This document shows, in pieces, positions 1-6,844 of a stretch of 14,275 nt of DNA; position 1 is the stretch's first letter, and each line of letters opens with the position of its first letter. The DNA is from Aliterella sp. RAGGC_92. GTDB lineage: Bacteria; Cyanobacteriota; Cyanobacteriia; Cyanobacteriales; Chroococcidiopsidaceae. The notes below the pieces were generated by a model that saw only the letters and a list, made by a program, of their open reading frames with translations, was not told the DNA's origin and made no database searches. The stretch lies in assembly GCA_030826005.1 (NCBI GenBank), contig JAPJOW010000105.1, positions 1-14,275 of the forward strand, read 5' to 3'. Both the position numbers and the translations under genes were made by a program.

Positions 1-234
1 GATTTATTGTCAGATATCCAAAATAATATTGAAGTTACTTTAACTCGCCAAGGTGTTCCTTGGGCAAAAGTTCTACCTTTAGTTTCATCCGAGCTTACAG
101 AAACAAAAATAAATCTAGATGATGATTTAAAGCCCAGAGTAGCGGGTTTTTGGCAGGGACAAGTTAAGATTGCTAATGATTTTGATGAAACAACAGACGA
201 AATAATTGCTGTCTTTTATGGGGATGAGCAGTGA
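1..234 (+). CDS. VapB-like antitoxin of a type II toxin-antitoxin pair (5' end outside window)
   Basis: The reading frame is open from the first base to the TGA at 232-234. A TTG at position 7 could start a 75-residue protein, but the first residues (DLLSDIQ, then EVTLTRQGVPWAKVLPL) align with the middle of Phd/YefM/VapB-type antitoxins, where about 15 residues normally precede this point. I therefore read it as cut by the window edge. The pattern 'hydrophobic-TRxGxPxAKxxP' is the typical antitoxin strand region, and the C-terminal half (KPRVAGFWQGQVKIANDFDE, then DEIIAVFYGDE) is the acidic tail found in antitoxins paired with this PIN group. Its stop codon overlaps the GTG start of the PIN toxin by four bases (GTGA), the usual translational coupling. 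By family it should bind DNA and neutralise the toxin; binding to the operon promoter is inferred, since the promoter lies outside the window. Confidence 0.75.
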   Translation, partial: DLLSDIQNNIEVTLTRQGVPWAKVLPLVSSELTETKINLDDDLKPRVAGFWQGQVKIANDFDETTDEIIAVFYGDEQ

Positions 235-617
235 AGTTTTTGTTAGATACTCATATCTTGTTGTGGTTTTTAGAAAATGATTCTAGTTTGCCAGAAATAA
301 TGCGAGAGGCGATCGCTACTCCTAAAAATCTAGTTTTTGTCAGTTCGGTTAGTGCTTGGGAGATTTCGATTAAACAGTCCGTAGGTAAATTAATCGCTCC
401 TAATAATTTAGAGGAAGCTTTGCGATTTAGTCGATTTGAGGTTTTGCCCGTAACATTGGAGCATGGAATCAAGGTTGCTGATTTGCCAATGTATCATAAA
501 GATCCTTTTGACCGAATGTTAATTGCCCAGGCGTTGGTCGAAGGTTTAATGATAGTTACAGTAGATACAAAGTTTAAACTTTATGATGTATCGTTGTTTT
601 TCGGTGATTTTGATTAG
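231..617 (+). CDS. vapC: PIN-domain ribonuclease toxin, VapC family
   Basis: This 128-residue protein is a single PIN domain, the size expected for VapC. It begins with FLLDTH, giving the first acidic metal ligand at D6. The second is E44 in SAWEISIK, the third is D91/D94 in KDPFDRMLIAQA, and D112 follows in VTVDTKF. These four acidic positions form the Mg/Mn site of PIN RNases, and all are intact, so the toxin looks catalytically competent. The TH-x-L-LW start places it near the cyanobacterial Sll0205-like PIN subgroup. The start is GTG at 231, overlapping the antitoxin stop. VapC toxins cut specific RNAs such as tRNA; the target here cannot be told from sequence. The stop codon sits in the loop of a terminator hairpin (601-631). 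Confidence 0.88.
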   Translation: MKFLLDTHILLWFLENDSSLPEIMREAIATPKNLVFVSSVSAWEISIKQSVGKLIAPNNLEEALRFSRFEVLPVTLEHGIKVADLPMYHKDPFDRMLIAQALVEGLMIVTVDTKFKLYDVSLFFGDFD

Positions 618-631
618 TTCAAAATCACCGA
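601..631. terminator. 13-bp perfect hairpin ending the vapBC unit, probably bidirectional
   Basis: TCGGTGATTTTGA (601-613) pairs perfectly with TCAAAATCACCGA (619-631) around a five-base loop that contains the vapC stop codon (TAG, 615-617). A T-rich stretch (GATTTTTCT, about 640-648) lies a little downstream on the plus strand. The gene at 669-1058 converges on it, so it may stop transcripts from both sides. The left arm also encodes the last VapC residues. Confidence 0.65.
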
Positions 632-668
632 GATTTGCAAAGATTTTTCTACGGGTTAAAAAACTGAT

Positions 669-1058
669 TTAGCGGTTAGCTTTTTGTTCTACTTTGCGTT
701 CAGCATCGCTGAGTTTGGTATCTTCTGTTATGCCACCAAAAACGCGCTGATACTGATCGTTACCTAGTTCGCCCGCCGCACGTTCGATGCGACCTTTAAT
801 ATCTTTATTGGAGTTGCCTAAATCTTTAGGAATGATTTTTGCTGCTTCTTTGCCGCTTTCTAGTTCGTCAAAACCTACTTCATCGGTCTTTGGTTGAATA
901 GTTCCTTTAGGAGCAACGGCAACTATTTGAACGCTTGTTAAATGATTCAATGGTGAAGCTTGTACGGGTGTAGCAGGAGCAGCAAACCATGCTAAACCTA
1001 ATAGCATTACACTTGCAATAGTCAAAGTCAGACGCTTGAATATTTTATTGACAATCAT
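669..1058 (-). CDS. Small secreted protein of unknown function
   Basis: The 129-residue product opens with a signal peptide: basic start (MIVNKIFKRL), hydrophobic core to about residue 28, and a likely cleavage after A34 (PVQA|SP). The mature part, about 95 residues, is charged, lacks cysteine and shows no transmembrane segment, so I expect a soluble periplasmic or thylakoid-lumen protein. The segment at 86-100 (DIKGRIERAAGELGN) weakly resembles the start of CsbD-like stress proteins (IKGxxxxAxGxxxxD), but the rest does not, so I do not assign that family. Start choice: an AAGGATG Shine-Dalgarno-like stretch lies about eight bases before the ATG. It is a single gene, convergent with vapC and divergent from rnpB. 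I do not recognise a function. Confidence 0.7.
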   Translation of the reverse strand: MIVNKIFKRLTLTIASVMLLGLAWFAAPATPVQASPLNHLTSVQIVAVAPKGTIQPKTDEVGFDELESGKEAAKIIPKDLGNSNKDIKGRIERAAGELGNDQYQRVFGGITEDTKLSDAERKVEQKANR

Positions 1059-1110
1059 ACAGAAACATCCTTTTATTTGAGTTGATTACTTGTATGAATG
1101 TTAGGAAATA

Positions 1111-1126
1111 ACGATAAAAATATCGT
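1111..1126. promoter_or_regulatory. Short palindrome upstream of the secreted-protein gene
   Basis: ACGATA and TATCGT form a perfect six-base inverted repeat around AAAA. It lies about 53 bases upstream of the ATG at 1058 and between that gene and rnpB. Its place suits an operator or a short hairpin in the leader, but there is no independent support. Confidence 0.25.
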
Positions 1127-1168
1127 CTTCCCCCGGATGGGTTTAAATTTCAGTTTTAGAGCAAAACA

Positions 1169-1196
1169 TTGTAACTGCACCAAGCACTACTAAACT
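1169..1196 (+). promoter_or_regulatory. Candidate promoter of rnpB
   Basis: TTGTAA at 1169-1174 and TAAACT at 1191-1196 are separated by 16 bases and resemble the -35 and -10 boxes of a housekeeping sigma factor. The -10-like box ends seven bases before 1203, where the RNase P RNA is expected to begin from its P1 helix. That agreement is the main support. Confidence 0.5.
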
Positions 1197-1202
1197 AAAT
1201 AT

Positions 1203-1621
1203 GGGGAAAGAGTAGGCGCAGGTGGTTGCAGATTAGGCACGGCAGCTAATCTGAGGAAAGTCCGGGCTTCCGAAAGACCAAACTTGCTGGGTAACGCCCA
1301 GTGCGAGCGATCGTGAGGATAGTGCCACAGAAAGATACCGCCGATTTCTACGGAAATCGGTAAGGGTGCAAAGGTGCGGTAAGAGCGCACCAGCAGCGCC
1401 GAGAGACGCTGGCTCGGTAAACCCCGGTTGGAAGCAAGGTCAAAGGAATAATGGTTGGTCTTTTACCTATTCCACTGCCTACGAACCGCTTGAGGCGCTT
1501 GGTAACAATCGTCCCAGATAGATAACCGCCCTGGTGGAAAAATAAGAAAAGACGTAGCGGTGCTACGTCTCTACGATATTATTCATCAGAACAGAACCCG
1601 GCTTATGTCCGACTCTTTCCC
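1203..1621 (+). ncRNA. rnpB: RNase P RNA (type A, cyanobacterial)
   Basis: This is the catalytic RNA of RNase P, which removes the 5' leader from pre-tRNA. Ends are set by the P1 helix: GGGAAAGAGT (1204-1213) pairs perfectly with ACTCTTTCCC (1612-1621). P3 is AGATTAG (1230-1236) with CTAATCT (1246-1252). The conserved core GAGGAAAGTCCGGGC follows at 1253-1267, and its 3' partner ACAGAACCCGGCTTAT lies around 1591-1606. The conserved segment AGATAGATAACCGCC is near 1516-1530. A P15-like hairpin is GGAATA (1445-1450) with TATTCC (1468-1473). At about 419 nt it is longer than the usual bacterial RNA (roughly 380-400) because the helix at 1531-1589 is extended by a palindromic repeat. The 3' end meets the stop codon of trpC on the other strand. 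Confidence 0.95.
1550..1570. repeat. Palindromic repeat inside an rnpB helix
   Basis: AGACGTAGC (1550-1558) and GCTACGTCT (1562-1570) form a perfect nine-base stem with a GGT loop. The sequence resembles the short 'GTAGAGACGT...ACGTCTCTAC' palindromes scattered through many cyanobacterial genomes. It extends the tip of a helix closed by CTGGTG (1531-1536) and CATCAG (1584-1589), with one G-T pair, which by position I take to be P18. No second copy is present in this window. Confidence 0.6.
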
Positions 1622-2517
1622 TATTTTTGTTCGTTACTTTTAAATAATTGCGCGATCGCATTTTTAATATCTGGCTGTTTTACTAAAGATTCGCCAATTA
1701 ATACCGCTTTTGCTCCGGCTTTGGCTACCAGTGCCAAATCTTCAGGTTGATGCAATCCTGACTCGCTGACAACTAAGATATTTCGCTCTTGTAGCTGGCT
1801 TCCCCTTTCTGCCAAGATCGAACAAGTATTTTGCAAATCAACAGAAAAATCCGCCAGGTTGCGATTGTTGATACCAACTAATTCCACGCCATCTAAAGTT
1901 AAAACGCGATCGAGTTCTTCTATAGAATGCACTTCAATTAAAGCTGCCATTTTTAGAGCCTTGGCAATCTTCATAAAGTATTGCAAATCTTGGTCGGTTA
2001 AAATTGCCGCTATTAGCAATACCGCATCCGCTCCCCGGACGCGGGCTAAATACATTTGGTAAGGATACAAAATAAAATCTTTGCATAGCAAAGGCAATTC
2101 TACCGCCGCCCGAATTTGAGCTAAGTAGCTGAAACTACCTTGAAAAAACTTTTCATCGGTAAGTACAGATAAACAAGCTGCACCGCCTTTTTGATAAGAT
2201 TTAGCAATTTCTACGGGGTCAAAATCGGCTCTAATTACACCTTTACTTGGCGATGCTTTTTTGACTTCCGCAATTAATCCAGGGTTGGTTTTAGCTTGAC
2301 GCAAAGCATTAACAAAATCCAGTGAGGGAGACGCTTTAAGTGCTTGCTGTTGTAATTCTGCTAAAGGCATTTTTTCCCTTAGCCGATTAACTTCATCTTC
2401 TTTATGCCAAACAATTTCTTCTAAAATATTGTTCGGTTCAGCGCCCGGTACAACGACCTGATAGCGCATACTTTCAAGAGCAATAGCCCGATTAGGGGGA
2501 CGACGGCGGATTTGCAT
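1621..2517 (-). CDS. trpC: Indole-3-glycerol phosphate synthase
   Basis: TrpC closes the indole ring in tryptophan synthesis, converting carboxyphenylamino-deoxyribulose phosphate to indole-3-glycerol phosphate with loss of CO2 and water. The 298-residue protein is a single-domain TIM barrel with an N-terminal extension of about 25 residues (MQIRRRPPNR...) of the kind I associate with cyanobacterial TrpC. Catalytic and binding residues are present: E84 and K86 in AEVKKASPSKG, K146 in LLCKDFI, E195 in LIEVHS, N217/N218 in GINNRNL, and S251 in VVSESGL; GES at 275-277 is part of the phosphate site. It is not fused to TrpF or TrpG. It lies 23 bases downstream of lpd on the same strand, so the two are probably cotranscribed. 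Its stop codon overlaps the 3' end of rnpB, leaving no room for a separate terminator. Confidence 0.96.
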   Translation of the reverse strand: MQIRRRPPNRAIALESMRYQVVVPGAEPNNILEEIVWHKEDEVNRLREKMPLAELQQQALKASPSLDFVNALRQAKTNPGLIAEVKKASPSKGVIRADFDPVEIAKSYQKGGAACLSVLTDEKFFQGSFSYLAQIRAAVELPLLCKDFILYPYQMYLARVRGADAVLLIAAILTDQDLQYFMKIAKALKMAALIEVHSIEELDRVLTLDGVELVGINNRNLADFSVDLQNTCSILAERGSQLQERNILVVSESGLHQPEDLALVAKAGAKAVLIGESLVKQPDIKNAIAQLFKSNEQK

Positions 2518-2540
2518 TGTATCAACAAAAATAATTTTAC

Positions 2541-3971
2541 TTAAGATGCGATCGCGCGTTTATATGCTTCGTCCAATACTTCCGATAGAGTTGGGTGAGC
2601 GTGGACTAAGTGCGCTAAAGTATGTACGGTTTGACGATTGGCGATCGCCGCCGATGCTTCATGAATCAAGTCTGAAGCGTGTAAGCCGATAATATGCACT
2701 CCTAAAACTTCCCCATTATCTTTACGATAAATTAGCTTTGCCATGCCGTCGGCTTCTCCTTCGGCGATCGCTTTAGAGTTACCTTTGTAATAACTTCTCA
2801 CTGTACCCACTTCAAAGCCTTCTTTGCTTCCCGCTTCTTTAGCGGCGGTTTCAGTCATGCCTACATAGCTAATTTCTGGATGCGTAAAGGCGGCGGCAGG
2901 AACGCTATGATAATCAACTATTCGCTCATTGCCGCAAATATTATCTACCGCAACAATTCCTTGTCCTGAAGCGGCATGAGCCAGCATCATTTTACCATTA
3001 GCATCGCCAATTGCCCACAGATGCGGTACTACTTCCCCAGCAGACAACACCGCCATACTGTCATTGACGGGAATAAACCCCCGACGGTCTAATTCTACTC
3101 CTACGGTTTCTAAACCGAGATTTTGCGTGGCGGGGATGCGTCCGGTGGCGACTAAACAAGCATCGACTTCAATCGTATCAATAACTTCTTTGGTTTTAAA
3201 ATCAGCTAACTCTATTACAACAGGAGTTCCAGGAGTAACAGTTTTTGCCATTACCCCAACATGAGTTTCAATATCGCGGGGAGTAATTAAAATTCGCTCC
3301 GCTAGTTTAGCAATATCGCGGTCAAAACCAGGCATTAGCTGATCTAGCGCCTCAATCATCGTAATTTCGCAACCTAAAGCCGAGTAAATATCGGAAAATT
3401 CTAAGCCGATATAACCGCTACCAATAATTGCTACCCAATCAGGTAAAGACTCTAACTTTACGCCTTGGTCGCTAGTAAAGACGGTTTTGCCGTCGATTTC
3501 AATTCCTGGAGGAACAAAAGGAATTGAGCCAGGGGAAAGGATAATATCTTTAGCAGTAATAGTTTTTTCTCCATTATCCGTTGCGATCGCTACTTTTTGC
3601 GCTCCGGCTAACTGACCTCTACCTCTAATTATCTCAACATTGAGGCGTTTGAGACTGTTTGTTAAGTCTCCTTGAATTTTTGCAACCAGATTATTAGCAT
3701 GATGTGCGATCGCACTGCGGTCAAATTCTACATTACCAACTTGAATACCTAGGGATTTGAGGTGGTGAGCATTGCGTAATTCTCGCACTCTACCAGAAGC
3801 AGCTAGTAAAGCTTTAGAAGGAATACAGCCTCTATTTACACAAGTACCCCCCATATCGGCGGCTTCAATAATTGCCGTTTTCAATCCGCAACTAACAGCG
3901 TGCAGTGCAGCGCCATGTCCGCCTACTCCAGCGCCAATAATAACTAGATCGTAATCAAATTCCTGACTCAC
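2541..3971 (-). CDS. lpd: Dihydrolipoyl dehydrogenase (E3)
   Basis: This flavoprotein reoxidises dihydrolipoyl groups of pyruvate dehydrogenase E2 and of the glycine cleavage H protein, reducing NAD+. The 476-residue chain has the complete family plan: FAD-binding GAGVGGHG (13-20), redox disulfide C44/C49 in GGTCVNRGCIPSK, NAD-binding GSGYIG (184-189), second FAD motif IGD (321-323), and the catalytic HPTLSE (459-464) in the dimerisation domain. The start is GTG at 3971, preceded by AGGAGA about ten bases upstream; a HIP1 octamer occupies the spacer between them. trpC follows after 23 bases. The window also holds lipA, which makes the cofactor that this enzyme acts on, but in a different transcription unit. 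Related reductases such as mercuric or glutathione reductase are less likely given the HPTLSE and GGTCVNRGC signatures. Confidence 0.95.
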   Translation of the reverse strand: MSQEFDYDLVIIGAGVGGHGAALHAVSCGLKTAIIEAADMGGTCVNRGCIPSKALLAASGRVRELRNAHHLKSLGIQVGNVEFDRSAIAHHANNLVAKIQGDLTNSLKRLNVEIIRGRGQLAGAQKVAIATDNGEKTITAKDIILSPGSIPFVPPGIEIDGKTVFTSDQGVKLESLPDWVAIIGSGYIGLEFSDIYSALGCEITMIEALDQLMPGFDRDIAKLAERILITPRDIETHVGVMAKTVTPGTPVVIELADFKTKEVIDTIEVDACLVATGRIPATQNLGLETVGVELDRRGFIPVNDSMAVLSAGEVVPHLWAIGDANGKMMLAHAASGQGIVAVDNICGNERIVDYHSVPAAAFTHPEISYVGMTETAAKEAGSKEGFEVGTVRSYYKGNSKAIAEGEADGMAKLIYRKDNGEVLGVHIIGLHASDLIHEASAAIANRQTVHTLAHLVHAHPTLSEVLDEAYKRAIAS

Positions 3972-4105
3972 TGCGATCGCTTCTCCTGGTACTTATATTT
4001 TCTATTTTCCTCTTTAGCGGGCGATCTAAGCAAGTATCTACAATTTATCTCCAGCAAATAGTGCTATATGCTAGGTTTAAAACGCTGATTTCAGTCATTG
4101 TAAAT

Positions 4106-4840
4106 ATGGTGTCCCAAGTAATGACTCCTAACGCCGAAATCATATATCCCGACAGCGATGGCAAGCCTATGGCAGATAATACCAAGCAATTTCGCTGGAT
4201 CGTGACTATTAAAGAAAACTTAGAACTAATATTTGCCAATCAAGCGGATGTTTTTGTAGCTGGGGATTTGCTTTGGTATCCAGTGGAAGGAAGTAAAAGC
4301 ATTTGTCAAGCGCCGGATGTGATGGTTGTTTTTGGAAGACCTAAAGGCGATCGCGGTTCTTACAAGCAATGGACAGAAGCTAATATTAATCCCCAAGTGG
4401 TATTTGAAATTCTTTCTCCTGGCAATCGCTTAGGCGAAATGGCGAAAAAGTTTCAATTTTACGATCGCTACGGAGTAGAAGAATACTATATTTACGATCC
4501 CGATGATGTGGATCTGACAGGTTGGCGACGTTTAGATAACAAATTAGAAGTGATTGAGGAAATAAACGGTTGGGTAAGTCCCCGCTTAGGCGTGCGCTTT
4601 GCGACTTCTTCTGGTAGTCTAGAAATCTTTAAAGCTGATGGAGAGAAGTTTTTAAGTTTTGTAGAGATAGATAGTTTACGCAAACAAGAACGCCTCCGAG
4701 CCGAACAAGAACGTCTCCGAGCCGAACAAGAACGCCTCCGAGCAGACGAAGCAGTTACCCAACTGGAAGTACAGAAAAAGCGTAACGAAGCCTTGGCTAC
4801 AAAATTACGCGAAATGGGAATCGATCCAGAGCTTATTTAG
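4106..4840 (+). CDS. Uma2-family (DUF820) endonuclease-like protein with heptad-repeat tail
   Basis: Residues 1-180 form the PD-(D/E)xK nuclease-like domain of the Uma2/DUF820 family, which is greatly expanded in cyanobacteria. Numbered from the ATG at 4106, the likely metal ligands are D71 (QAPDVMVVFG), E101 (VVFEILSPGN) and a lysine at 114/115 (MAKKFQFYDRYG), all present. The C-terminal part is a charged coiled coil containing three copies of QERLRA(E/D) at 194-214, encoded by a 21-base tandem repeat. The frame is open to an ATG at 4061 (259 residues), but family members usually begin shortly before IIYPDSDGKPMADN, so I prefer 4106 (244 residues); ATG 4121 is also possible. No clear Shine-Dalgarno helps. 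Substrate and role are not established for this family. It stands alone, divergent from lpd. Confidence 0.85.
   Translation: MVSQVMTPNAEIIYPDSDGKPMADNTKQFRWIVTIKENLELIFANQADVFVAGDLLWYPVEGSKSICQAPDVMVVFGRPKGDRGSYKQWTEANINPQVVFEILSPGNRLGEMAKKFQFYDRYGVEEYYIYDPDDVDLTGWRRLDNKLEVIEEINGWVSPRLGVRFATSSGSLEIFKADGEKFLSFVEIDSLRKQERLRAEQERLRAEQERLRADEAVTQLEVQKKRNEALATKLREMGIDPELI
4684..4746 (+). repeat. Three tandem 21-base repeats encoding QERLRA(E/D)
   Basis: Units at 4684-4704, 4705-4725 and 4726-4746 begin CAAGAACG(C/T)CTCCGAGC. The first two differ by one base and the third diverges at its last few bases. Each encodes one heptad of the coiled-coil tail of the Uma2 protein, so a gain or loss of a unit keeps frame. 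Confidence 0.9.
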
Positions 4841-4932
4841 CCTAGCTGTGATGGTATTAAAGTGCGATCGCATCCTCGGACAACTTGCCTGTTAAGATCG
4901 ATGCTGATTAACACTTATATTGATAACTAATT

Positions 4933-5805
4933 GTGACTGTCAAACCAGAGTGGTTGCGGGTAAAAGCGCCTCAGTGGGAGCGCGTCGGAAACGTTAAAGA
5001 AATTCTCCGAGATTTAAGCCTAAATACCGTGTGTGAAGAAGCTTCTTGCCCAAATATTGGCGAATGCTTCAACGCGGGTACGGCAACATTTTTGATTATG
5101 GGGCCAGCTTGTACTAGAGCTTGTCCTTATTGCGATATTGATTTTGAGAAAAAACCAAAACCCCTAGATGCTACTGAACCGGATAGATTAGCGCAAGCCG
5201 TACAGCGATTAAAACTAAATCATGTCGTCATTACTTCAGTAAACCGCGACGATTTACCCGATGGGGGTGCAAGTCAATTTGTGCGGTGTATTGAGGCAAT
5301 TCGGGCTACTTCACCCCAAACAACTATTGAAGTATTAATTCCCGACTTGTGCGGCAATTGGCAAGCTTTAGAAACAATTTTGCTTGCTGCGCCAGAAGTT
5401 TTAAACCACAATACAGAAACCGTACCCCGTTTATATCGTCGCACTCGTCCCCAGGGAGATTACGATCGCACTTTGGAAGTATTAAAAAAGTCGCGCCTAA
5501 TTAATCCGGGAGTTTATACTAAATCTGGTTTAATGGTGGGTTTGGGCGAGACAGATGCGGAAATTCGGCAAGTAATGGTTGATTTACGCTCAGTAGACTG
5601 CGATATTTTAACTTTGGGGCAATATTTGCAACCGAGTCAAAAACACTTACAAGTTCAAAACTTTGTGACTCCAAAACAATTTGATGATTGGCGGCTGTTT
5701 GGCGAATCGATTGGATTTTTGCAAGTAGTATCGTCCCCGCTAACTCGTAGCTCTTACCACGCCGAACAAGTAAGAGAATTAATGCAACGTTACCCGCGTA
5801 AATAG
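4933..5805 (+). CDS. lipA: Lipoyl synthase (radical SAM)
   Basis: LipA inserts two sulfur atoms into octanoyl groups already attached to lipoyl domains, the last step of lipoate synthesis. The 290-residue protein carries both iron-sulfur sites: the auxiliary cluster cysteines C34, C39 and C45 (CEEASCPNIGEC) and the radical SAM motif C60, C64, C67 (CTRACPYC). The C-terminal RSSYHAEQ (272-279) supplies the conserved Arg-Ser-Ser-Tyr stretch whose serine ligates the auxiliary cluster. VITSVNRDDLPDGGA (99-113) is also typical. The start is GTG at 4933 with no clear ribosome binding site; the next in-frame candidates would remove conserved N-terminal residues. gpsA follows two bases after the stop, so the two are very likely cotranscribed. 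Many cyanobacteria encode two LipA proteins; whether a second exists here is unknown. Confidence 0.95.
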   Translation: MTVKPEWLRVKAPQWERVGNVKEILRDLSLNTVCEEASCPNIGECFNAGTATFLIMGPACTRACPYCDIDFEKKPKPLDATEPDRLAQAVQRLKLNHVVITSVNRDDLPDGGASQFVRCIEAIRATSPQTTIEVLIPDLCGNWQALETILLAAPEVLNHNTETVPRLYRRTRPQGDYDRTLEVLKKSRLINPGVYTKSGLMVGLGETDAEIRQVMVDLRSVDCDILTLGQYLQPSQKHLQVQNFVTPKQFDDWRLFGESIGFLQVVSSPLTRSSYHAEQVRELMQRYPRK

Positions 5806-5807
5806 CT

Positions 5808-6728
5808 GTGCGCGAGACAAAGATCGCTATTTTGGGTGCGGGGGCTTGGGGAACGATTTTAGCTAAACTAGCCGCCGCTAACGGTCACAACGTCCATCTA
5901 TGGTCGCGTAGCGGCGCAACGAGCTTAGAGGAGGCGCTAGAGGGGGCGGAGATAGTTTTATCGGCAGTATCGATGAAAGGTGTAAGAGCCGTAGCTACAG
6001 AAATTCAATCTTTGCCTATTTATCCCCAGACAATTTTTGTTACTGCCACCAAAGGTTTAGAACTTTCTACAACTTTAACCCCGGCGCAGATATGGCGTGC
6101 TTGCTTTCCTGCTCATCCGGTGGTTGTATTGTGCGGGCCAAATTTATCTAAAGAAATTGAGCAAAACTTACCCGCCGCAACGGTTGTAGCTAGTACCGAT
6201 ATTGGGGCGGCGGAAATAGTGCAAACAGCTTTTTCGTCTTTACGCTTCCGCGTTTATACAAATTACGATCCTCTGGGAGTGGAATTAGGGGGCATATTAA
6301 AAAATGTGATGGCGATCGCGGCGGGGGCTTGCGATGGCTTACAACTAGGAACGAATGCGAAAGCGGCGCTACTCACGCGCGGACTTACAGAAATTGTGCG
6401 AATTGGCAATAGTTGGGGCGCAAAAACTGAGACATTTTACGGTTTATCCGGCTTAGGCGACTTGCTGGCTACTTGCAATAGTCCCTTAAGTCGCAACTAT
6501 CAAGTAGGTTACTCTTTGGCTCAAGGTAAGACTTTGGAAGCAACTTTAGCCTGTCTAGAAGGAACTGCCGAAGGCGTAAATACAGCCAAAGTTTTGATGC
6601 AACGCGCCCAGCAACACAATATTTCCGTACCCATTACAACACAAGTTCATCGGCTGCTGGTAGGGAAAGTGACACCAAGACAGGCATTAGAGGAGCTAAT
6701 GCTGCGCGATATTAAACCAGAAATATAA
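5808..6728 (+). CDS. gpsA: Glycerol-3-phosphate dehydrogenase [NAD(P)+], short cyanobacterial form
   Basis: GpsA reduces dihydroxyacetone phosphate to sn-glycerol-3-phosphate, the backbone of membrane lipids, in the cytosol. The Rossmann motif GAGAWG (10-15) is followed by LWSR, TATKGLE (79-85, with K82), CGPNLSKEI (109-117), the catalytic lysine K165 in LGGILKNVMAIAAG, and YGLSGLGDLLATC (211-223). At 306 residues it is shorter than the common form of about 330. The missing stretch is the loop after LWSR that normally carries the (Y/F)LPG motif; here LWSRSGATSLEEALEGAEIV passes straight on. I know similarly short GpsA proteins from other cyanobacteria, so I take this as a lineage trait, not damage. 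The start is GTG at 5808, two bases after lipA. Confidence 0.94.
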   Translation: MRETKIAILGAGAWGTILAKLAAANGHNVHLWSRSGATSLEEALEGAEIVLSAVSMKGVRAVATEIQSLPIYPQTIFVTATKGLELSTTLTPAQIWRACFPAHPVVVLCGPNLSKEIEQNLPAATVVASTDIGAAEIVQTAFSSLRFRVYTNYDPLGVELGGILKNVMAIAAGACDGLQLGTNAKAALLTRGLTEIVRIGNSWGAKTETFYGLSGLGDLLATCNSPLSRNYQVGYSLAQGKTLEATLACLEGTAEGVNTAKVLMQRAQQHNISVPITTQVHRLLVGKVTPRQALEELMLRDIKPEI

Positions 6729-6758
6729 ATTAGGCATGAAGCGCATTTTGCAAGTATC

Positions 6759-6781
6759 TATCCTAACTACAGGGTAGGATA
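6759..6781. other. Small hairpin between gpsA and the cbiC-like gene
   Basis: TATCCTA (6759-6765) and TAGGATA (6775-6781) form a perfect seven-base stem around a nine-base loop. It is not followed by a T run, so it is a poor intrinsic terminator for gpsA. It could be a leader structure or binding site for the gene at 6845. It does not match the cobalamin riboswitch core. Confidence 0.25.
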
Positions 6782-6844
6782 AGGACGGAAGTCTAGAGTA
6801 AAGTTTAGCTTTCAAGTATTCCCCTCACACCTTAGCGAATTCAA

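Noticed and set aside
1..617. Toxin-antitoxin pair as part of a larger novel defence island
   Set aside because: The pair is an ordinary VapBC module, and the neighbouring genes in the window are housekeeping; nothing to the right supports a defence island.
1190..1390. Open frame on the minus strand, 66 residues
   Set aside because: It lies almost entirely within rnpB, whose secondary structure explains the sequence; the translation resembles no protein.
4045..4239. Minus-strand open frame over the start of the Uma2 gene
   Set aside because: It overlaps the conserved Uma2 N-terminus and has no start signal; it is a shadow frame.
4841..4932. GTTAA...TTAAC inverted repeat and the TGCGATCGCA palindrome before lipA
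   Set aside because: The first is only five bases per arm and the second is a HIP1 site; neither is followed by a T run, so I do not call a terminator or operator.
6729..6844. Possible cobalamin riboswitch before the cbiC-like gene
   Set aside because: The region is only 116 bases and lacks the B12-box core; only a simple seven-base hairpin is present.
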